DNA of 13,722 bases from an uncultured Microcaldota archaeon (GTDB lineage: Archaea > Micrarchaeota > Micrarchaeia > Anstonellales > Bilamarchaeaceae), in NCBI GenBank assembly GCA_903920925.1, contig CAIXOA010000024.1:1-13722 (forward strand), read 5' to 3'. The position numbers and the translations under genes are program-made. The notes under the pieces are model-generated. The model searched no databases, was not told the origin of the DNA, and was given only the letters and a program-made list of their open reading frames with translations. How positions within the stretch are numbered: position 1 is the stretch's first letter; each line of letters begins with the position of its first letter. Shown here in pieces: positions 5,412 through 13,197 of this stretch.

Positions 5412-7226
5412 ATGGAATTCACTTGGATGATTGGGGCAGAGGCAGGGGCGGGCTCGATGGTCACCGGAAGGACGCTCGCGAAGGTATTCGCGAGGGGCGG
5501 CTACCACGTGGTCGGCTATCCGGAATACCCGTCCCTCATAAGGGGAGGGCACAACACTTACCAGATAAGGATGAGCGATAATAAAATCCACTCCCCCGTT
5601 AAGAAGAACGACGTGGTAGTTGCGCTGAACAGGAACGGCATAATATTCAACAGGGATTCCATAAACAAGGGCGGAGTGCTCATCTACGATTCGGAGCTTG
5701 ATGTCGCGGATGTGAAGATGCCGGAAGGCGTTTCCGTTTTTCCCGTTCCGCTAAAGCAGATAGTGGAACAGAACGGCCTGGATCCGAGGATGGCAAACAC
5801 AATCACGGTGGGCATTTCCCTCGGGCTGATTGATTATCCCATGGACGATTTCTTCCATCTCCTGGACAAGGAGTTCTCAAGGAAATCCAAGGAGATAGTG
5901 GATTTGAACATAAAGGCGGCGAAGGCGGGATATGAGTATGTGAAGAAGAATTTCAAGGGGCATTTCGCAATAAAGTTCAAGCCCATAAAAAAAGACAATA
6001 AGCAGATAGTGATCGGGGGCAACGAGGCGTTCGCGCTGGGCGCGGTCGCAGGAGGGGTGAAACTGTTCGCAGCCTACCCGATGACCCCCGCTTCCTCAGT
6101 GCTCCATTATCTCGCGGAAAAGGAGCGCGACTTCAACATAGTGGTGAAGCAGACCGAGGATGAGATAGCGGCGGTGGAATACGCAATCGGAGCGGCATAC
6201 GCTGGAGTGAGGGCAGGCACCTCCACTTCCGGAGGGGGCTTCTCCCTTATGGTGGAATCCCTCGGGCTCTCCGCGCTTTCCGAGACTCCGGTCGTGGTTT
6301 TCCTTGCGCAGAGGCCCGGCCCCTCCACCTGCCTGCCCACCTGGACTGAGCAGGGGGATTTGAGGTTTGCGCTGCACGCTTCCCAGGGCGAATTCCTCCG
6401 GGCGATACTTGCGCCCGGCACTGTCGAAGAGGAATTCTACCTGGGCGCAGAGGCGTTCAATATTGCGGACAAGTACCAAATCCCGGTAATAGTGATGTCC
6501 GACAAGTTCCTTTCCGAATCCCATTTTTCCACGCAAAGGTTCGAGCCCGGCAAGGTGAAGATAGAAAGGGGTGAAATAGCCGCGAAGCTCAAAACGCTGA
6601 AGCCCATGGAAAGGTTCGAGAGGTACAAGCTCACAAGGAGCGGAATATCACCGAGGGTGTTCCCCGGCACCCCCAACGGGATGCACGTCGCCACCTCCTA
6701 CGAGCACAGGGAGGATTCCTTCTCTTCCGAGAATTTCGAGATGAGGGCGGACATGGTGGACAAGCGCGCGAGGAAGCAGAAGCTTCTGGAGAAGGAGATT
6801 CCTCTTCCCAAGGTATACGGGAAGAAGGACGCGCCAATTTCGATAATATGCTGGGGCTCCCAGATGCTCCCCGCGGTGGATGCGCTCCCCATGCTCGAGG
6901 CGAAGGGAATCCACGCAAATGTGATTCATTTCTCGTATCTATACCCGCTTCCAAAGAAGATACGCGCAGTGCTCAAATCCGCAAAGAACACGCTAATTAT
7001 AGAGAACAACTCCACCGCGCAGTTCACGGGGATGCTCAAGGAGTACCTATCCTTCAAGCCCAACGTGGTTGCGCTCAAATATGACGGGAAACAGTTCTTC
7101 CCGGAGGAGGTCGCAAAAGTGGTGGAGGAAGCGAAGGCAAACAAATTCAGGAAGAAGGTAGTCCGCGTGGTGGACGAGGGGGAATATGAATATTATAATC
7201 CCGCCGCGTACTCCGAGGTGAGATGA
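5412..7226 (+). CDS. korA: 2-oxoacid:ferredoxin oxidoreductase, fused gamma-alpha subunit
   Basis: Large chain (604 residues) of the enzyme that oxidatively decarboxylates 2-oxoacids to acyl-CoA while reducing ferredoxin. The N-terminal gamma domain (about 1-190) starts with the glycine-rich G8-A-E-A-G-A-G-S and contains YPEYPSLIRGGHNTYQIR at 36-53. The alpha (pyrimidine-binding) domain follows, with Y222-P-M-T-P-A-S-S229, the counterpart of the YPITP motif that contacts the 2-oxo group in the Sulfolobus two-subunit enzyme, then TSTSGGGFSLM and a C-terminal transketolase-like domain. Fusion of gamma and alpha is typical of the archaeal KorAB/ST2300 type. The preferred 2-oxoacid (2-oxoglutarate, pyruvate or broad) cannot be read from the sequence. 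The stop directly abuts the korB start codon. No delta-type ferredoxin subunit gene is nearby. Confidence 0.92.
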   Translation: MEFTWMIGAEAGAGSMVTGRTLAKVFARGGYHVVGYPEYPSLIRGGHNTYQIRMSDNKIHSPVKKNDVVVALNRNGIIFNRDSINKGGVLIYDSELDVADVKMPEGVSVFPVPLKQIVEQNGLDPRMANTITVGISLGLIDYPMDDFFHLLDKEFSRKSKEIVDLNIKAAKAGYEYVKKNFKGHFAIKFKPIKKDNKQIVIGGNEAFALGAVAGGVKLFAAYPMTPASSVLHYLAEKERDFNIVVKQTEDEIAAVEYAIGAAYAGVRAGTSTSGGGFSLMVESLGLSALSETPVVVFLAQRPGPSTCLPTWTEQGDLRFALHASQGEFLRAILAPGTVEEEFYLGAEAFNIADKYQIPVIVMSDKFLSESHFSTQRFEPGKVKIERGEIAAKLKTLKPMERFERYKLTRSGISPRVFPGTPNGMHVATSYEHREDSFSSENFEMRADMVDKRARKQKLLEKEIPLPKVYGKKDAPISIICWGSQMLPAVDALPMLEAKGIHANVIHFSYLYPLPKKIRAVLKSAKNTLIIENNSTAQFTGMLKEYLSFKPNVVALKYDGKQFFPEEVAKVVEEAKANKFRKKVVRVVDEGEYEYYNPAAYSEVR

Positions 7227-8093
7227 ATGGCAACAATGAACGATTTCACGGTGAAGGAAAAGCCCCAGTGGTGCCCCGGCTGCGGGGACTATGCAATCAA
7301 TCTCGCATTGAAGAACGCGCTCGCCCAGGCGGGGGTGGAGCCGCACAACGCCGTAATAGTTTCCGGGATAGGATGCTCGGGTAAGATGCCCCATTATGTG
7401 CGCGCCTACGGGTTCGAGGGCCTGCACGGAAGGGTGATCCCTCCGGCCTCGGGCATAAGGCTCGCAAACCAGGAGCTCACCGTAATCGGCGTGGGCGGCG
7501 ACGGGGACGGCTACGGGATAGGCATGGGCCACTTCATCCACGTGATGAGGAGAAACTATGATATGGCCTACATCGTGCACGACAACCAGGTTTATGGGCT
7601 GACCACCGGCCAGGCCGCGCCAACGACCCAGAAAGGGATGAAGACAAAGAGCACTCCCTATGGGAACCTGGAAGAGCCGGTGCACCCGATTCCGCTCGCG
7701 CTAACGATGGGCGCAACCTATGTCGCGAGGGGTTTTGCCGGGGATATAGCACATCTCACCTCCCTCATTGCCGGGGGCATAAAGCACAAGGGCTTCGCCC
7801 TCATAGACATCCTCCAGCCCTGCGTCACCTTCAACAAATTGAATACCTATGAGTATTGGAAGCAGAGATGCTACAAGCTTGAGGAGCAGGGGCACGACCC
7901 CTCCAGCCACGAGAAGGCTTTGGAGAAGGCGAACGAGGACTGGAAGACAAATTATGACAAGATTCCAATCGGCCTCTTCTTCAGGGAGGAAAAGCCCACG
8001 TACGAATCGGAGCTTCCGCAATTGAAAGTCCCGCTCGTGAAACATGAGCTTAAGCCGGTGGGATTGGAAGAGGCGATGGACGAGTTCATATAA
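7227..8093 (+). CDS. korB: 2-oxoacid:ferredoxin oxidoreductase, beta subunit
   Basis: Thiamine-diphosphate and iron-sulfur subunit of 288 residues, the partner of the preceding chain. C16-x-x-C19, C50 (IGCSGK) and C199 (QPCVTFN) are the four ligands expected for one [4Fe-4S] cluster. The thiamine-diphosphate motif runs from G91-D-G-D to D119-N120-Q-V-Y-G-L-T-T-G-Q. The ATG at 7227 follows the korA stop with no gap and has GAGGTG (7215-7220) six bases upstream, so translation is probably coupled; an ATG three codons later is the alternative start. The conserved HVMRRN and the GDGDGYGIG run are intact, so nothing suggests loss of activity. With only these two subunits, electrons would pass from the single cluster to soluble ferredoxin, which is not encoded here. 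Confidence 0.93.
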   Translation: MATMNDFTVKEKPQWCPGCGDYAINLALKNALAQAGVEPHNAVIVSGIGCSGKMPHYVRAYGFEGLHGRVIPPASGIRLANQELTVIGVGGDGDGYGIGMGHFIHVMRRNYDMAYIVHDNQVYGLTTGQAAPTTQKGMKTKSTPYGNLEEPVHPIPLALTMGATYVARGFAGDIAHLTSLIAGGIKHKGFALIDILQPCVTFNKLNTYEYWKQRCYKLEEQGHDPSSHEKALEKANEDWKTNYDKIPIGLFFREEKPTYESELPQLKVPLVKHELKPVGLEEAMDEFI

Positions 8094-8100
8094 TTTAAGC
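8094..8100 (+). promoter_or_regulatory. TATA-like box of the orphan membrane-protein gene
   Basis: TTTAAGC follows the korB stop directly and is 22-28 nt before the GTG at 8122, compatible with a leaderless transcript. A second AT-rich run (CATATAATATT, 8111-8121) is too close to the start to be its TATA box. Confidence 0.4.
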
Positions 8101-8121
8101 TTTTCCCACCCATATAATATT

Positions 8122-8922
8122 GTGAAACTGAACCAGGCATCCTTCGGCAGGCACAAAGTGAAAGTGGCTGTTTCTCCATTGGCCGCAGGCGGCACGGTGG
8201 CGCTCGCATCCTACCTCATGAGGATGAAGGCCCTTGGCGAGGAAGCGGTCCGCAGCAAAAGCCTTTCCGCAAAGCTGAAAACGCTCGAGAGGGCGGAAAA
8301 GCAGTCAACTGGCCAGGCAAGCCTCGCATCCACCAATGTGGATTCCTTCCTTGTGAACGCAAGAAAGGACGTGATAAGCGACACGCGGGACCGGGCCGAG
8401 GCGAGCGACGCCTTGACAGCGGAGATGGAGGCTGACATTGCCGGCTATTCCTATGTCCGGGACGGCGGAGTCGCTGCGGCGGCTTTTGCGGCCGGCATGC
8501 TCGCGGTTTTTGTTGTGATGAGGTCTCTTGGGAAAACTGAGAAAAAAATGCAGGCGCAGGCGAAACCGGAAGGGCCCGCTGTGGAAAGGAAGGGCGTACA
8601 GGAGACGCCTGCCCCCGCCCATGCACAAGCAGAGCCGCCGAAGCACCCGACGTACTTTGACGAGTATTATTTCGATTTGCGCAGGGCCCTCAGGGGCCAG
8701 CTTGACAAGCATGCCGGGGCGGTTGCGGAAGCGGCCCTTGTGGTCCTTCCGCTGGCGGACATCCACAGGATACTTGAAAACCCGGCGGAGCTGGGGCCGT
8801 GCATCGGCTCCAGGAGGCATTATTACGAAGAGGTTGTCCGAAGGCTTCTAGATGCCGGCTTTGAAAAGCCGGAAGAGATATTCCGGAGGATGGATTTCCC
8901 GCCAAAGAAGCCGGCGCATTAA
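8122..8922 (+). CDS. Uncharacterised protein with coiled-coil and transmembrane segments
   Basis: I do not recognise a family for this 266-residue protein. The frame extends upstream into korB, but the GTG at 8122 lies just after the korB stop with a TATA-like box at the right distance. Visible layout: a weak hydrophobic stretch at 14-32; a charged helical segment with coiled-coil character at about 34-105, including EEAVRSKSLSAKLKTLERAEK; a clear membrane helix at 115-133 (GGVAAAAFAAGMLAVFVVM) followed by a basic stop-transfer end; a Pro/Ala-rich linker at 145-177; and a compact helical C-terminal domain at 178-258 with aromatic and acidic start Y-F-D-E-Y-Y-F-D and C227 as its only cysteine. 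This suggests a bitopic or hairpin membrane protein with a cytoplasmic C-terminal domain. It converges on, and overlaps, the DUF2797 remnant. Confidence 0.68.
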   Translation: MKLNQASFGRHKVKVAVSPLAAGGTVALASYLMRMKALGEEAVRSKSLSAKLKTLERAEKQSTGQASLASTNVDSFLVNARKDVISDTRDRAEASDALTAEMEADIAGYSYVRDGGVAAAAFAAGMLAVFVVMRSLGKTEKKMQAQAKPEGPAVERKGVQETPAPAHAQAEPPKHPTYFDEYYFDLRRALRGQLDKHAGAVAEAALVVLPLADIHRILENPAELGPCIGSRRHYYEEVVRRLLDAGFEKPEEIFRRMDFPPKKPAH

Positions 8923-9010
8923 TTTATGGAGGCGATCTCCCCGCCCAGCTTTTTCATATATACGCCAGTTTCTCCAGCCCCGTCAGTTCCACGAAATAAT
9001 CCGCTCCTTG
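8919..9010 (-). pseudogene. Decayed second copy of the DUF2797 gene
   Basis: On the minus strand two blocks match the intact DUF2797 protein encoded at 10666-11424. Block one (9010-8969) reads QGADYFVELTGLEK against QGADYFVELMRLEN. Block two, in another frame (8963-8919), reads VYMKKLGGEIASIN plus stop against VNMKKLNGEIAQIH plus stop. In the intact protein about 100 residues lie between these blocks; here they are fused within a few bases with a frameshift, and everything upstream of the first block is missing. This is therefore an internally deleted, 5'-truncated relic. It lies 13 bases beyond the lipoprotein stop in the same orientation, and its old stop codon overlaps the stop of the convergent orphan gene. 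Confidence 0.72.
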
Positions 9011-9023
9011 GATAAGGGGCGGT

Positions 9024-10562
9024 TCATGCCTTCTCAATTGTCCATCCAACCAGGCCGTAGTCGGAGAACTCGAGCGAAAAGGTGTAGTCCTGGCCGTTGA
9101 TTCTCACATCGTCCCCGTCCTCGATCTTCTCGGAACTCCCGTCTATTTCTATAGTCACGGATTGGTTGTTTTCCACCGAAGAGACCCGATAGGAAGCCCC
9201 GAGCATCTTAATCGTTGAGGAAACCAGCTTCGGATAGAAGGCGGAGGTTTCCGTATCGATATCATACTCGTTCTCCTTAGTGCATCCGGAGCCGTTGTAG
9301 GTTGTTACGGTCCCGTCCTGGGCGTAAATCTGCAGGTAGGCGAGGTTCCCCCTGATTTTCGCGTATTCGTCATCGACGCTTATGTCGGTAACCTCAAGCG
9401 AAACGTGATCGCCGCAGAGGTTGCTGGTATCCGCACCGTTATCAAGGTCGCAGGTGTCGACCTCCCCGTCCTTGTCATGGATGGTGAAGGTTGCCGTTTC
9501 ATCGCCCACATCTCCGTCCACGCTATCAAGCCCCACATAATACTTGTCGCTTATCTGGACTTTCTCCCCCACATAGAGGGTAAGCGAGCTGGCGGTCTTG
9601 AACGGGTACCAGTACTGGTCGTCTATGCCGAGGTTCTTGTTGGTGTCAAAGCAGCTGACCCTTGCGCACGCCCCTGCGTTGCAGTAGTAGCCGCTTCCGC
9701 AGTCCATCGTTGCCTGGCTTATGCCGCTTGCGCTGCAGTAGTACTCAAGAACCGAGGTGTTGCTGTAGCAGCTGTCCGACCGGGTCGTTGCCCCGAGGGT
9801 GGTGTTCCCCGCCCTCATCTTGTCCTGGCCTCCGTCCGAATCCGTGCATGACGCCGCCATGCAGGCACCGTCCCTGCATGTTTCGTCCGTCCCGCATGCG
9901 ATGCTGGTGTTCCTTATGTTCCCGGAGGAATCGCAATAGTATTCATTTACCCTCCTTCCATCGGCGCTGCACGTATCGGTTTTCCTGTTGTCCCCGATGG
10001 AAGTGTTGCCGGCTATCCCGGGCTCCTGGCCCCCGTCCGAATCCGTGCATGTGTACGCGACGCATGCCCCGTCGCTGCAGTGCGTTCCTGTTCCGCAGCT
10101 GATTGATTTCGAGAGTATGCTTCCGCCAGAGCAGTAGTATTCTGTGACCGAAGTCTCGCTGGCGCAGGAGTCGGTCTGGGACGTTGCCCCGGAGGTTGCG
10201 GTCCCCTTCGTTTCCGCAACTTCTCCGCCGTCGCTGTCGGAGCAAGGGACCGGAGTGCATGCGCCGTTCGTGCACACATATCCGCTTCCGCAGGGGATGT
10301 CGGAAACCCCGAGAATCCCTTCCTCGCAGTAATATTCCTTCACAGTGGATGCGTCAACGCAGGAATCCGAGCGCACGATGCTGCCCACGGAAACGCTCCC
10401 CATGGAGAAGGTGTCCCTCCCCCCATCGGAATCCGTGCATACTGCGGTCGTGTTAGGGGGCGCATTGGTCCCCCCGGGCTGTGTGCAGCCCGCAAAAAAT
10501 ACCAGCAGAATAAACCCAAAGGCGATTAGCATGCGCCCCGATGGCGCGGATGGTTCTTTCAT
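9024..10562 (-). CDS. Cysteine-repeat surface lipoprotein
   Basis: Secreted lipid-anchored protein of 512 residues, likely on the outer face of the membrane. The signal sequence (about 11-25) ends in the lipobox F-A-G-C26. A Thr/Pro-rich stretch leads to four tandem repeats of 65-67 residues (42-102, 107-167, 172-234, 239-299), each with C-x-D-S-D-G-G, a D-S/T-C, E-Y-Y-C, C-G, C and A-C: six cysteines in fixed spacing, probably three disulfides per repeat. A fifth degenerate repeat start (C304) leads into a cysteine-poor beta-rich C-terminal region with two similar halves, each opening with V/I-K/Q-I/M-x-x-x-Y-x-V and resembling archaeal S-layer domains. The ATG at 10562 is chosen because GAGGT precedes it and the TATA box is too close to the ATG at 10586. 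Ligand and role are unknown. Confidence 0.82.
   Translation of the reverse strand: MKEPSAPSGRMLIAFGFILLVFFAGCTQPGGTNAPPNTTAVCTDSDGGRDTFSMGSVSVGSIVRSDSCVDASTVKEYYCEEGILGVSDIPCGSGYVCTNGACTPVPCSDSDGGEVAETKGTATSGATSQTDSCASETSVTEYYCSGGSILSKSISCGTGTHCSDGACVAYTCTDSDGGQEPGIAGNTSIGDNRKTDTCSADGRRVNEYYCDSSGNIRNTSIACGTDETCRDGACMAASCTDSDGGQDKMRAGNTTLGATTRSDSCYSNTSVLEYYCSASGISQATMDCGSGYYCNAGACARVSCFDTNKNLGIDDQYWYPFKTASSLTLYVGEKVQISDKYYVGLDSVDGDVGDETATFTIHDKDGEVDTCDLDNGADTSNLCGDHVSLEVTDISVDDEYAKIRGNLAYLQIYAQDGTVTTYNGSGCTKENEYDIDTETSAFYPKLVSSTIKMLGASYRVSSVENNQSVTIEIDGSSEKIEDGDDVRINGQDYTFSLEFSDYGLVGWTIEKA
9666..10439 (-). repeat. Four tandem ~65-codon cysteine-rich repeats
   Basis: Repeat units start at cysteine codons ending near 10439, 10244, 10049 and 9848, giving spacings of 65, 65 and 67 codons, and a partial fifth starts near 9653. 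The six cysteines and the D-S-D-G-G and E-Y-Y-C signatures are kept while intervening residues have diverged, showing old duplication under selection on the disulfide frame. Confidence 0.85.
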
Positions 10563-10569
10563 TTTAGCT

Positions 10570-10574
10570 ACCTC
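10570..10574 (-). promoter_or_regulatory. Ribosome binding site deciding the lipoprotein start
   Basis: GAGGT on the minus strand lies seven bases before the ATG at 10562. It supports this start over the upstream ATG at 10586. Confidence 0.55.
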
Positions 10575-10595
10575 TTGCAGGAACATGGGAGAATA

Positions 10596-10604
10596 ATTTT
10601 AAAT
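10596..10604 (-). promoter_or_regulatory. TATA box of the lipoprotein gene
   Basis: ATTTAAAAT on the minus strand predicts transcription starting near 10574-10576, just before the ribosome site and after the ATG at 10586, giving a very short leader. Confidence 0.55.
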
Positions 10605-10612
10605 GCTTTGCC

Positions 10613-10665
10613 AAAAGATGCCCCTTTAAGCCGGCTCCGCCACGAAATCCGGAACGGCAGCTTTT
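10613..10665 (-). terminator. Possible terminator between the DUF2797 and lipoprotein genes
   Basis: AAAAGCTGCC directly after the DUF2797 stop can pair, with one mismatch, to GGCATCTTTT 33 bases further on, ending in TTTT. The loop is long, so this is a weak call. Confidence 0.3.
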
Positions 10666-11424
10666 CTAGTGGATCTGCGCAATCTCCCCGTTTAATTTTT
10701 TCATATTCACTACTTTTGCGCACCCGTTCTCAAAGAAGAGCAACTGCCCCTTAGCCCCGATAATTTTCCCTTCGATGCAATTGGAAATCTCAAAAGATGA
10801 TGGAATATTATACTCCAGTTTCTCAACCTTCGCCCCCTCGACGACGAATTCCCCGAACGCAATGCTCTCCTTCAACAGGGCGAGCGCCTTTTCTATTGGC
10901 TCCCCGTTCTCCTTCCCCAACAATTTCAATTTCGTATCGTTCCTTATCGAGTTCCTGAACCCGTATTCCTGCTGCAAAAGCGCCTCCATCTCATAGGTGT
11001 CCCTCCCGTTCTCCAGCCTCATCAATTCAACGAAATAATCCGCCCCCTGCTCCCGCACCCTCTCCGCAACGCGCTCCCTTTTCGTGACCCCGCACTTGAC
11101 CAAATCACCAAAAGATACGAGGTAAATAGAGTAAGGCCTATTCAAAAATTGCTCCGCAACCTCTTCATATCCTGTAAAATCCAGCCTCGTGTGCACCTTC
11201 GCAATGTCCTTGAACGCGCAAAGGGGGCACTGCGCCATCCCGCGCTCCCCGTGCGGGCAGGGGTTCCTCCCCTCCATGTCCGCATACCCGATGCACGCCT
11301 TCTCCCCGGAGGGGGAGATGCTCCAGAAGCCGGCCATCTCCTCGTTGCGGAGTTCCCCGCCCTCCCAGAAATGCAGCGTGGGGGTTATTCCGGAGAAGAA
11401 GGAGATGATGTGTGCCTCGCGCAT
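10666..11424 (-). CDS. DUF2797 family protein (zinc-site plus GIY-YIG-like core)
   Basis: Protein of 252 residues from the ATG at 11424; the GTG at 11430 is less likely because the TATA box at 11445-11452 places the transcript start on the ATG. Four cysteines (C44, C56, C66, C69, as C-x11-C-P-x8-C-P-x-C) form a probable zinc site in the N-terminal third. Residues 98-130 (Y-S-I-Y-L-V-S-F-G-D ... K110-C-G-V-T-K-R-E-R ... E-Q-G-A-D-Y) follow the DUF2797 pattern, which resembles a GIY-YIG nuclease core, though I see no clear catalytic set and the biochemical function of the family is not known to me. The C-terminal part (about 195-252) looks like a small beta domain ending in M-K-K-L-N-G-E-I-A-Q-I-H. 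A relic of a second copy lies beyond the lipoprotein gene. Family call is from motif memory. Confidence 0.75.
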   Translation of the reverse strand: MREAHIISFFSGITPTLHFWEGGELRNEEMAGFWSISPSGEKACIGYADMEGRNPCPHGERGMAQCPLCAFKDIAKVHTRLDFTGYEEVAEQFLNRPYSIYLVSFGDLVKCGVTKRERVAERVREQGADYFVELMRLENGRDTYEMEALLQQEYGFRNSIRNDTKLKLLGKENGEPIEKALALLKESIAFGEFVVEGAKVEKLEYNIPSSFEISNCIEGKIIGAKGQLLFFENGCAKVVNMKKLNGEIAQIH

Positions 11425-11444
11425 GCGCACGATTTGCTTATGAG

Positions 11445-11452
11445 ATTTATAA
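11445..11452 (-). promoter_or_regulatory. TATA box of the DUF2797 gene
   Basis: TTATAAAT on the minus strand is centred about 25 nt before the ATG at 11424, the spacing for a leaderless transcript. It lies in the 51-base gap after the permease gene, so the DUF2797 gene has its own promoter. Confidence 0.6.
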
Positions 11453-11475
11453 GGATTTGCCGGGCAGCCTGCCGC

Positions 11476-12873
11476 TCAATGGCTTGCGTAATGGTGGGGC
11501 TTCCTGTCCGGGTTAAACCTCTTCGCAAGGTCCGTCTTCCTGTACCTTTGGTATAGCACGTAATATGCGCCCCCTACGATGAACCACAGGAATGCGAAAT
11601 TCCTGCCGGCTTCGTGCAGCCACGCCACGAGGAAAAGCATGAGCGCGCAGCCCACCACCGCCATTACGGCGGGCAACGGCACTTTCCTGCCTTTCCAGCC
11701 GAAGTCCAGCGGCACGCGGAACGGGCGCACCAGGTTAGGCTCGGCCAGGCGCAGTTTTATGAGCGACAGGTTTGAAACCAGGTAGGCGGTCAGCGCCCCG
11801 AATGCATATAATTCCCCCAGGAAGAACATGTCTCCCACCGCAGCGAGCACCATTGCTATTGAAGAGAATAAAATCAGGGTGATCCACGGCGTGCGGAAGG
11901 TCTTGTGCACCCACTTGAACCTGCGGCTCAAAAGGTCGTGCTGGCTCATCGAGTAGGTCACGCGCGAGACGCCGATTATTCCCGTGTTTGCAGAAACGAA
12001 GCAGATGGCGAAGCCGGTTGCCGCGACGATAATCACCAGGATGTTTGCGAACGGCAGCGCCTGGGCGAATGCTATCAACGGGCTGTCCGCACGCGCCGCA
12101 AGCGCGCCTGGTGGGATTATGCCAAGAGCCACCACCGAAACGGTGACCGCAAATAGCACCACCATCGTGACCGCCAAAACGTGGGCGCGGGGCAGCGTTT
12201 TTTCCGGGTTGCGCGTTTCCTCGGCTCCCTGTGAGATGCTTTCTATCCCGATGAACGCGACCATGGCGAGGGTTATGGAGTAAAGGAAGTCGTGTATTCC
12301 CGGGCTTTCTTCAATTGGCTTGAGCCCGGAAAGGAAAGTCTGCAAGTTGAATACGCCCAATCCCACGCCCAGGAGCACTATTATGAGGACAATCGTGCCG
12401 ACGGTGAGAATGGAGTTCACGAACGACGATTCCCTTATCCCAAACAGGTTGATGAGCAGCAGCACGAGTATAATCAGGGCGCTGACCAGGGCAAACGACT
12501 CGCGTATGACCGGGAAGAAGAAAGACAGATAACCTGCAGACGCAACCGCAAACAGCGCAATGTCAAGCGTATAGTCGAGTATCAGCCCCCAGCCGCCTAT
12601 GAATCCCGCAAAGCTGCCGAAAGCCCGTTCGCCGTAAACGGAAGCGCCTCCCGCTACCGGGATGGAAGATGCCAGTTCCGCGTAACTGAGCCCCGTGAGG
12701 ACGTAGACGCCGGCCGCGATCAGTATCGCGAGGGGCATTGCGCCGCCGGCGTACGCCGCAATCAGCCCGAGTGCGAGGAATATGTCCGCGCCCACGTCCG
12801 CGAATCCCATGGAGAAGCTGCCGAGAAGCCCGAGCTCTTTTTTAAGTGCAACAGAAGTTTTGTTCCTATACAA
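11476..12873 (-). CDS. APC-superfamily amino acid permease
   Basis: Integral membrane transporter, about 465 residues with roughly 12 hydrophobic helices. It shows the APC pattern: L-K-K-E-L-G-L-L before helix 1, a broken first helix around S-M-G-F-A-D-V-G-A-D-I-F, then Y-A-E-L-A-S-S-I-P-V-A-G-G-A-S-V-Y-G-E-R-A-F-G after helix 2, and A-F-I-G-I-E-S-I-S-Q-G-A-E-E-T-R-N-P-E-K-T-L-P-R-A near the middle, a family hallmark. It should take up or exchange amino acids or polyamines; the substrate is not readable, and the first helix lacks the usual G-x-G-x-G-x-G run. The start is taken as the TTG at 12873, with GAGGGGTG just upstream; the open frame reaches an ATG at 12987 but the extra 38 residues look non-coding. 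No adjacent catabolic gene indicates a substrate. Confidence 0.87.
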   Translation of the reverse strand: MYRNKTSVALKKELGLLGSFSMGFADVGADIFLALGLIAAYAGGAMPLAILIAAGVYVLTGLSYAELASSIPVAGGASVYGERAFGSFAGFIGGWGLILDYTLDIALFAVASAGYLSFFFPVIRESFALVSALIILVLLLINLFGIRESSFVNSILTVGTIVLIIVLLGVGLGVFNLQTFLSGLKPIEESPGIHDFLYSITLAMVAFIGIESISQGAEETRNPEKTLPRAHVLAVTMVVLFAVTVSVVALGIIPPGALAARADSPLIAFAQALPFANILVIIVAATGFAICFVSANTGIIGVSRVTYSMSQHDLLSRRFKWVHKTFRTPWITLILFSSIAMVLAAVGDMFFLGELYAFGALTAYLVSNLSLIKLRLAEPNLVRPFRVPLDFGWKGRKVPLPAVMAVVGCALMLFLVAWLHEAGRNFAFLWFIVGGAYYVLYQRYRKTDLAKRFNPDRKPHHYASH

Positions 12874-13197
12874 GCAGACACCCCTCAGGCGTTTTTTTGT
12901 TCTTGCATATCTTTGTTGCCCGTCGGCCCCCACGGCTGTAAAGGCTGCCCTGGCGCAGATGCACCCTTCCTCAGCCTCAACATCCAAAATCTGACTATTA
13001 ATGCGACTATTTGGTTTATCAAGCTATCTATGAGTGGTCTTTTTCGTATTTTCCTGTGAATATAGGCGTCAATCGACGTGCTTTTCGATATTCATTTGGC
13101 GACAATCAACGAAGAATTATGCCCGTGGTCGCAATTTGCCTCAATTCATGGTTTACATTTTAAACAGTTCCGCACAATAATCTTCTCAGGTGTCTGC
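12874..13197. promoter_or_regulatory. Divergent control region between permease and nucleoside phosphorylase
   Basis: The 324-base region holds no convincing gene. The part near 12900-12985 is GC-rich and could be a transcribed leader of the permease; the rest is AT-rich. Visible signals are the phosphorylase TATA box and ribosome site, two GACTATT copies 12 bases apart (12993 and 13005), and the related repeats GTCAATCGACG (13068-13078) and GACAATCAACG (13101-13111), 33 bases apart. No clear TATA box for the permease is at the expected distance from 12873. Confidence 0.4.
13156..13165 (+). promoter_or_regulatory. TATA box of the nucleoside phosphorylase gene
   Basis: CATTTTAAAC predicts a transcript start near 13186, just before the ribosome site AGGTG (13188-13192), which is five bases before the ATG at 13198. 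Confidence 0.5.

Noticed and set aside
10563..10586. Upstream ATG for the lipoprotein
   Set aside because: It is only about 14 bases from the centre of the TATA box, so it would lie before the transcript start; the next ATG has a ribosome site.
12874..12987. N-terminal extension of the permease to the ATG at 12987
   Set aside because: The extra 38 residues are Cys/Arg/Ala-rich and unlike APC N-termini; a TTG with a GAGGGGTG site upstream gives a normal start.
12292..13059. Plus-strand open frame of 255 codons opposite the permease
   Set aside because: Antisense to the conserved helices of the APC permease; the predicted protein is Arg/Glu/Tyr-rich with no fold-like pattern.
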